DNA of 52,288 nucleotides from the NCBI GenBank assembly GCA_016178505.1, contig JACOTG010000170.1:1-52288 (forward strand), given 5' to 3'. The notes below the pieces were generated by a model. It worked only from the letters and a program-made list of their open reading frames with translations. It was not told where the DNA came from and did no database searches. Below, one piece after another: positions 48,113 through 52,288 of this stretch. The stretch's first letter is position 1, and every line of letters starts with the position of its first letter. The translations under genes and the position numbers were made by a program. Source of the stretch: Planctomycetota bacterium (GTDB lineage: Bacteria; Planctomycetota; JACOTG01).

Positions 48113-48874
48113 ATGAGACTGGAAGGCAGGACCGCGATCGTGACCGGCGGCGGCCAGGGAATCGGCCGCGCCATATCCCTCGCGCTCGCCGAAGAAGGCA
48201 GCCGGATCGCGATCTTCGACATCGACGGCGAGCGCGCGAAAAAGGTCGCTCGCGAGGCGGAGGCTTTGAAGCGCGAAGCGTTTCCCGTCGAGGTCGACCT
48301 CACGCGGAAGGATCACGTCCTCCACGCCGTGAAGCAAACGCTCGATCGCTTCGGTCGCATCGACGTGCTGGTGAACAACGCGGGCACGGACAAGATGGGC
48401 GTCTTCGTCGAGAGCGACGAGGAAGCGTGGGACAAGATCATCGCGCTCAACTTCCGCGCGATGCTGACGACGTGCAAGGCGGTGCTCCCGCACCTGCTCG
48501 CGCGCGGCGGCGGACGCATCGTGAACATCGCATCCGATGCGGGCCGAGCGGGATCGAGCGGCGAGGCCGTCTACTCGGGATCCAAGGGCGCGGTCATCGC
48601 CTTTTCGAAAGCGCTCGCGCGCGAGGTCGCGCGCCAAGGCATCACGGTCAACGTGGTCTGCCCGGGTCTCATCGAGACCGCGCTCTTGCAGGCGCTTCGC
48701 GACTCGGCTCCCACCAACGCGAAGATCCTCGATGCGGTCGCACGCGCGATTCCAATGGGTCGCGTCGGTCGGCCGGAGGACGTGACCGGCGCCGTCGTCT
48801 TCTTCGCGTCGCGCGACGCGGACTACGTGACGGGTCAGACGCTGAGCGTCTCGGGCGGGCTCACGATGGCGTAA
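48113..48874 (+). CDS. Short-chain dehydrogenase, BadH-like
   Basis: 253 aa; AAAGGA before the ATG. A classical SDR: cofactor motif TGGGQGIGRA near the N-terminus, NNAG, catalytic Ser in NIASDAG, and YxxxK in YSGSKGAVIAFSK. The C-terminus VTGQTLSVSGGLTMA closely resembles my memory of BadH, the 2-hydroxycyclohexanecarboxyl-CoA dehydrogenase of R. palustris. It may oxidise a hydroxyacyl-CoA derived from the reduced ring, with NAD(P)+. The start of the first strand (GRTAIVTGG) and the sequence FDIDG after strand two favour NAD+. It is part of the bcr operon (16 nt after GNAT). Confidence 0.88.
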   Translation: MRLEGRTAIVTGGGQGIGRAISLALAEEGSRIAIFDIDGERAKKVAREAEALKREAFPVEVDLTRKDHVLHAVKQTLDRFGRIDVLVNNAGTDKMGVFVESDEEAWDKIIALNFRAMLTTCKAVLPHLLARGGGRIVNIASDAGRAGSSGEAVYSGSKGAVIAFSKALAREVARQGITVNVVCPGLIETALLQALRDSAPTNAKILDAVARAIPMGRVGRPEDVTGAVVFFASRDADYVTGQTLSVSGGLTMA

Positions 48875-48942
48875 GCCTGGACTCTGGAATCCAATCGTCG
48901 GATCGACACGAAGAACTCGAACGATCCAAGGAGCAACGAGAC

Positions 48943-49794
48943 ATGGCGAAGGACGTCGCAGCCATCGACATCATGTACTACGTCTCCACGCCGGAGTTCA
49001 TCCGCAGGTGGAACGACGCGAAGAAAGACGAGCTGATCTGCCGCATGGAGCGCTCGATCGGCGGGCTTCCTCAGTTCGAGTCCATCCCGGCGATGGTGCA
49101 TCGCATGGACGAAGCGAACGTGGAGAGAGTGTTCGTCACGCAGACGAAGATGTGGTCGCACCGAAACCACTGGATGTACATGGACACGAAGCTCGAGGAG
49201 GTCACTCAATACACGAAGGCGTACCAGAAGCGCTTCGTCGGGCTCGCCGGATACAACCCGTTCCGAATCCAGGAGAGCCTGCGCGAGATCGAGGTCGCCG
49301 TGAAGGAACACGGATTCAAGGGCGTCTACGTCCACATCTACGGGTTCGACCTGCCGCTCCACGCGCCGCAAATGTATCCGCTGTACGCAAAGTGCGTGGA
49401 GCTCGACGTCCCGGTTTCGATGCAGGTCGGCCACGTTCTCGAAGCGATGCCGAGCGAGAACGCCCGGCCGATCCACCTCGATCGCATCGCGTGCGACTTC
49501 CCCACGTTGAAAATGGTCGGCGCACATACCGGCTGGCCCTGGTGCGAAGAGCTCATCTCCGTCGCCTACAAGTGGGACAACGTCTGGCTCGGCATCGACG
49601 CCTGGAGCCCGAAATACCTGAAGCCGGAGGTCGTGCATTTCATCAACAGCCGGCTCGGGCAGGATCGTTGCCTCTGGGGGACGAATGGCCTGCCATGGGC
49701 GGCGAACCTCGATGCGTTGGAATCGCTCGAGCTGCGACCCGAGGCGAAACGGAAGCTCCTTCGCGACAACGCGGTCGCGCTCTTCAAACTCTGA
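48943..49794 (+). CDS. Amidohydrolase_2-like TIM-barrel protein lacking metal ligands
   Basis: 283 aa from ATG 48943 (AAGGAG 10 nt upstream). The fold is that of the amidohydrolase-2 group (ACMSD-like hydrolases and decarboxylases): MDEANVERVFVTQT, LAGYNPFRIQESLREIEVAVKEHGFKGVYVH, KMVGAHTGWPW, and CLWGTNGLPW. The N-terminal HxH is replaced by M11-x-Y13 (DIMYY), and the final Asp of the usual GTDxP block is N248. H195 in AHTGW remains. So it probably cannot bind a catalytic metal in the classical way. Related proteins with a changed HxH exist in databases, but I cannot say how close they are. It is the last gene of the bcr operon, 68 nt after the SDR; role unknown. Confidence 0.78.
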   Translation: MAKDVAAIDIMYYVSTPEFIRRWNDAKKDELICRMERSIGGLPQFESIPAMVHRMDEANVERVFVTQTKMWSHRNHWMYMDTKLEEVTQYTKAYQKRFVGLAGYNPFRIQESLREIEVAVKEHGFKGVYVHIYGFDLPLHAPQMYPLYAKCVELDVPVSMQVGHVLEAMPSENARPIHLDRIACDFPTLKMVGAHTGWPWCEELISVAYKWDNVWLGIDAWSPKYLKPEVVHFINSRLGQDRCLWGTNGLPWAANLDALESLELRPEAKRKLLRDNAVALFKL

Positions 49795-50409
49795 AGCTCG
49801 ACGTCGGCTGGGTCGATCTCGGAATCCGCGGAGGACGAAACCGACCCGATCCCCCCTCGGCTGCTGCTCTCGAGAGTATTCTGCAGGCTGCGCAGCGCCA
49901 AACACGCATCCGCGTGCGTTTCGGTCGGCGGCCACGCCATGAGAAGAACAAGCGCCGTTTCACGGGAGCGGGAACTCGAACGCGTGCCGAATCGATTGGG
50001 CACGCGGCACGACCACCACGGATCGCGCGTTGGACGGTTGTGGCGCCTCCCTCGACGCTGCGGGATTTTCCGCAGCGTGCCGTCGGGAATCTCTCGCCTT
50101 CGCTTCGCGACGCCGATCGGTGCCTCGGAAACTCCGACGGGAAATCGACGATTCTCGCGGCGACTGACGGGCTGCTCATCCCGATCGACACTTCGACCGC
50201 AAGCATCGCGAAGAGCTGGCACAGCTCTTGCCCTAGGCCATCGATCAACGGGCGATCCAGACCTGACTCAGGCGGGAAGGCCGATTGACCATCCTGCATG
50301 GTGCGGATAACGTCTGCGGTTTCGCTCCGGTGAACACGGACAGCATTGTGCCGACTCGCAAGGCTTGGGCGGTGGATCCGTGCACTGCACTCGAACAGGA
50401 GGGTTCTTC
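49795..50409. other. 615-nt region without a credible gene
   Basis: Between the end of the bcr operon and the cytochrome gene. The open frames here have no recognisable protein features or ribosome-binding sites. Two hairpins stand out: one at about 49898-49921 (AACACGC with GCGTG and a bulge), and a perfect one at 50055-50078. The 3' part should carry the promoter of the cytochrome gene, but no good consensus was found. Confidence 0.5.
50055..50078 (+). terminator. Perfect hairpin, possible terminator of the bcr operon
   Basis: ACGCTGCGG (50055-50063), loop GATTTT, CCGCAGCGT (50070-50078). No T-tail follows, so factor-assisted termination or mRNA 3'-end protection is more likely than intrinsic termination. 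It is 261 nt after the last bcr-operon stop. Confidence 0.4.
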
Positions 50410-51042
50410 ATGACTCGTCCCCGATTCATCGCTCTCGCTGGTTTGGTTACCGCCGTTGCGGCATCCGGCACGTTCGCCGTGTGCGCCGTCGGTCATTCCG
50501 CATCCGTGTTTGCATCCGAGCCGACGCCGACGGCGCCAGCGCTTCTCGATGGAGGCGGGGACAAGCCGGTCGCGAAGTTCGTCGGACCGAAGAAGTGCAA
50601 GCTCTGCCACCTCGCGGAATCCACCGGGGCTCAGTTCAAGGTTTGGGAGAAGAGCCCGCACGCTCATGCGTTCGAAGTCCTTGGCACCGACAAAGCGAAG
50701 GAGACCGCGAAAGCCAAGGGAATTGCAGATCCGCAAAAGGCACCCGAGTGCCTCAAGTGTCACGTGACCGGATTCGGCGAACCGGCGGAACGTCTCAACG
50801 ATAAGATCGTCCAGGAAGACGGCGTGAGCTGCGAGGCGTGCCACGGCGCCGGCGAGCTGTACGCGAAAAAGGAAGTCTTCGAAAAGGGCAAAGAAGAAGC
50901 AATGGCGAACGGACTCCGCGTTCCGGACGAGAAACTCTGCCGAGGCTGCCACAACCCCGAGAGTCCGCAATACAAAGAGTTCAACTTCGAGGAGTTCAAG
51001 AAGAAGATCGCTCACCCGAAGCCGAAGGCCGACGGGAAGTAG
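50410..51042 (+). CDS. Exported tetraheme c-type cytochrome, cytochrome c554-like
   Basis: 210 aa from ATG 50410 (AGGAGG 6 nt upstream). A signal peptide or anchor (IALAGLVTAVAASGTFAV) ends near residue 35. Four CxxCH haem sites: C63-KLC-H, C114-LKC-H, C141-EAC-H and C177-RGC-H. Distal His candidates lie in WEKSPHAHAFEVL, a pattern seen in cytochrome c554 and related multihaem proteins. It probably carries electrons in the periplasm. The mature part is Lys-rich, helpful for docking. The next gene on the strand is an outer-membrane beta-barrel lipoprotein, 293 nt away. Confidence 0.9.
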   Translation: MTRPRFIALAGLVTAVAASGTFAVCAVGHSASVFASEPTPTAPALLDGGGDKPVAKFVGPKKCKLCHLAESTGAQFKVWEKSPHAHAFEVLGTDKAKETAKAKGIADPQKAPECLKCHVTGFGEPAERLNDKIVQEDGVSCEACHGAGELYAKKEVFEKGKEEAMANGLRVPDEKLCRGCHNPESPQYKEFNFEEFKKKIAHPKPKADGK

Positions 51043-51335
51043 GCCGACGCGGCTCCTCGTACTGACTCTGCTTCCGGAAACGACGCAAACGATCCCGACC
51101 GAATCGGTTTGGACGCGCAACGCGAGAATCGTCGTCGGAGTCTCTGCACGGGAACTCACGTCGAATTCACGCGCTCGGCGCGTCCGCCGTTTTCTCGGCA
51201 GCGCAAGTAAGGCATGATGTCCGCGCCTCGCGTGCCGAGCCTGGCCAAGCGGGTGCGCACGTCGGCTCCATTCTGCGGAACGCGCGTGACGACGTCCGAC
51301 GGCCCTGTGGATGACAGGGAAAACATGGGTCGCCT
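51043..51335. other. Intergenic region before the beta-barrel gene
   Basis: 293 nt; no credible gene. ATG codons at 51217 and 51325 are in frames that lack protein features. No strong promoter match was found. Confidence 0.4.
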
Positions 51336-52288
51336 ATGGCGGCAAGTGGCACGCGATGGCGCCGGGGTGCCGTCGGTCTCTGGGTGCTCACGTCGGCCCT
51401 CGTTGGCGGAGGGTGCAGCTCGTCCCCAACTCTCGGCGGCAATACGTTCACGGGCCGAATTCAGGAAGGAGTCCAATCCGTGGACACCGGCGGGAAGCGC
51501 TCAGCGGGCTTCCTCCACAACTACGACGTCGGCGTCGTGAACCGCGCGCTCGCGGGCATCACGTATCGACTCGGCCTCCGATCGATCCTCACGGACACGA
51601 GCCTCGAACACAGCGAGGACTCCAGTCTCCTCTCCTCGAGAGTCTTCGAGCCGTCCGTCGACGTGGCATATCGCGATCAGATCTTCGACATCGAGACAGG
51701 AAGCAACGGGCTCTACAGCAAGCAAGGCGGCGGCGCAGACGCCACGACCTTCCAACGGGAGGATCTCTTCGGCCGAGTCGGCTGGAATCCGCTCGGGTTG
51801 CCGAGCGTTCGGCTCAGCGTCGAGCGCATCGGACTGAGAGGCGGAGACTCGAACAGCGACGAATCGGAGACGGAAGTCAACGTCAGCCATGCTTTCGGCC
51901 CATGGCGTCTCACGTACGCCGGTACGTTCGACTCGCTGAACGACCACACGGACGACGCGGACCGCACGATTCAAGAACACATCGGACGGCTCGACTATCA
52001 GGAGGACCTCGACGAAAAGGGGACGAACCTCGGCATGGGCGTGCTGGTCGATCGAACGCAGCGCCACGACAACACCGCGGAGGGTAATGGCGGTCTTCCG
52101 GCGCTCTCACCCGTCGCGGGTCTCTTCGCGATCGACACGACTCCGCTCATGGGCGCCCTGTCCGAGATCCCGGCTCTCGTCGACGGCAACGTCACGTCGA
52201 GTACGGGAATCAACATCGGGTCTTCGCTCCAAGGCGGCGGAACGGATCGAAACCTCGGAGTCGACCTCGGCACGCCGCTCGAGCTCCA
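51336..52288 (+). CDS. Outer-membrane beta-barrel lipoprotein, 3' end cut by the window
   Basis: At least 317 aa from ATG 51336 (an in-frame stop lies at 51312). A hydrophobic N-terminus (AVGLWVLTSALVGGGC) may be a lipoprotein signal. The rest has alternating polar/apolar strands with Gly/Asp/Ser-rich turns, for example VNRALAGITYRLGLRSIL, VRLSVERIGLRGGDSNSDESETEVNVSHAFGPWRLTYAGTFDSL and RLDYQEDLDEKGTNLGMGVLVDRTQ, typical of large outer-membrane barrels. No TonB box or plug domain was recognised. Its role is unknown; the neighbouring cytochrome allows, but does not show, an electron-conduit function. Reading continues beyond 52288. Confidence 0.65.
   Translation, partial: MAASGTRWRRGAVGLWVLTSALVGGGCSSSPTLGGNTFTGRIQEGVQSVDTGGKRSAGFLHNYDVGVVNRALAGITYRLGLRSILTDTSLEHSEDSSLLSSRVFEPSVDVAYRDQIFDIETGSNGLYSKQGGGADATTFQREDLFGRVGWNPLGLPSVRLSVERIGLRGGDSNSDESETEVNVSHAFGPWRLTYAGTFDSLNDHTDDADRTIQEHIGRLDYQEDLDEKGTNLGMGVLVDRTQRHDNTAEGNGGLPALSPVAGLFAIDTTPLMGALSEIPALVDGNVTSSTGINIGSSLQGGGTDRNLGVDLGTPLEL

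Noticed and set aside
49784..50299. 171-aa minus-strand frame in the gap after the bcr operon
   Set aside because: No ribosome-binding site, Arg/Ser-rich shadow-like composition and no recognisable features; the region is listed as non-coding.

Overview
The window is high-GC DNA (roughly two-thirds G+C by eye) from a Gram-negative bacterium. Evidence for an outer membrane: an RND pump with its adaptor, several lipoprotein-type signal sequences, an AsmA-like protein and a beta-barrel protein. No rRNA, tRNA, transposase, phage or CRISPR locus was seen. The mix of a class I benzoyl-CoA reductase operon, TPR-fused enzymes, a NapH-type ferredoxin/TPR protein, a sulfatase/TPR protein and a tetraheme cytochrome suggests an anaerobe or facultative anaerobe from an under-cultured group such as Planctomycetota, Eisenbacteria, Acidobacteriota or Myxococcota relatives. 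The sequence alone does not settle the phylum.

Layout. 1-2.3 kb (minus): the 5' part of a phospholipase-D-type cardiolipin synthase gene, and thiC behind a TPP riboswitch with a recognisable promoter. 2.5-9.0 kb (plus): a secreted low-complexity/TPR protein, then an RND adaptor-pump pair. 9.2-13.5 kb (plus): a histidine kinase, an NtrC-type sigma-54 activator and a degenerate receiver protein. 13.5-26.3 kb: housekeeping and secreted proteins on both strands (Atz/Trz deaminase, secreted protein, CBM-like membrane protein, M28-PDZ peptidase, AsmA-like protein, signal peptidase I, LolA-like and M1-peptidase-like pair, CorA, small TPR protein, beta-propeller). 26.4-31.5 kb (minus): glycogen branching enzyme, debranching enzyme and a small histidine kinase. 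31.5-39.1 kb: an atypical sulfatase/TPR lipoprotein, a CPxCGM secreted protein coupled to a beta-lactamase-fold protein, a LOG-family enzyme, and a CYTH-CHAD protein coupled to SixA. 39.1-42.6 kb: an Rrf2 regulator, a NapH-like ferredoxin/TPR membrane protein, and a divergent Cys-rich PAS-LuxR regulator. 42.7-49.8 kb (plus): tetR-bcrC-bcrB-bcrA-bcrD-GNAT-SDR-amidohydrolase. 50.4-52.3 kb: a tetraheme cytochrome and an incomplete outer-membrane beta-barrel lipoprotein.

How genes work together. The bcr genes encode a complete ATP-dependent two-electron aryl-CoA reductase. The SDR resembles BadH of the cyclohexane-carboxylate route, but the ferredoxin, hydratase and ring hydrolase are not in this window. 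The Rrf2/ferredoxin-TPR/PAS-LuxR group looks like a redox-sensing and electron-transfer module next door. The most striking non-coding feature is a long inverted repeat between bcrA and bcrD. Its arms form a 19-bp RNA helix that starts at the bcrA stop codon and covers the ribosome-binding site of the proximal bcrD start, while leaving a second in-frame start in the loop. A second recurrent pattern is a -10-like hexamer only 8-11 nt before the start codon of genes without a Shine-Dalgarno sequence, which suggests leaderless mRNAs.
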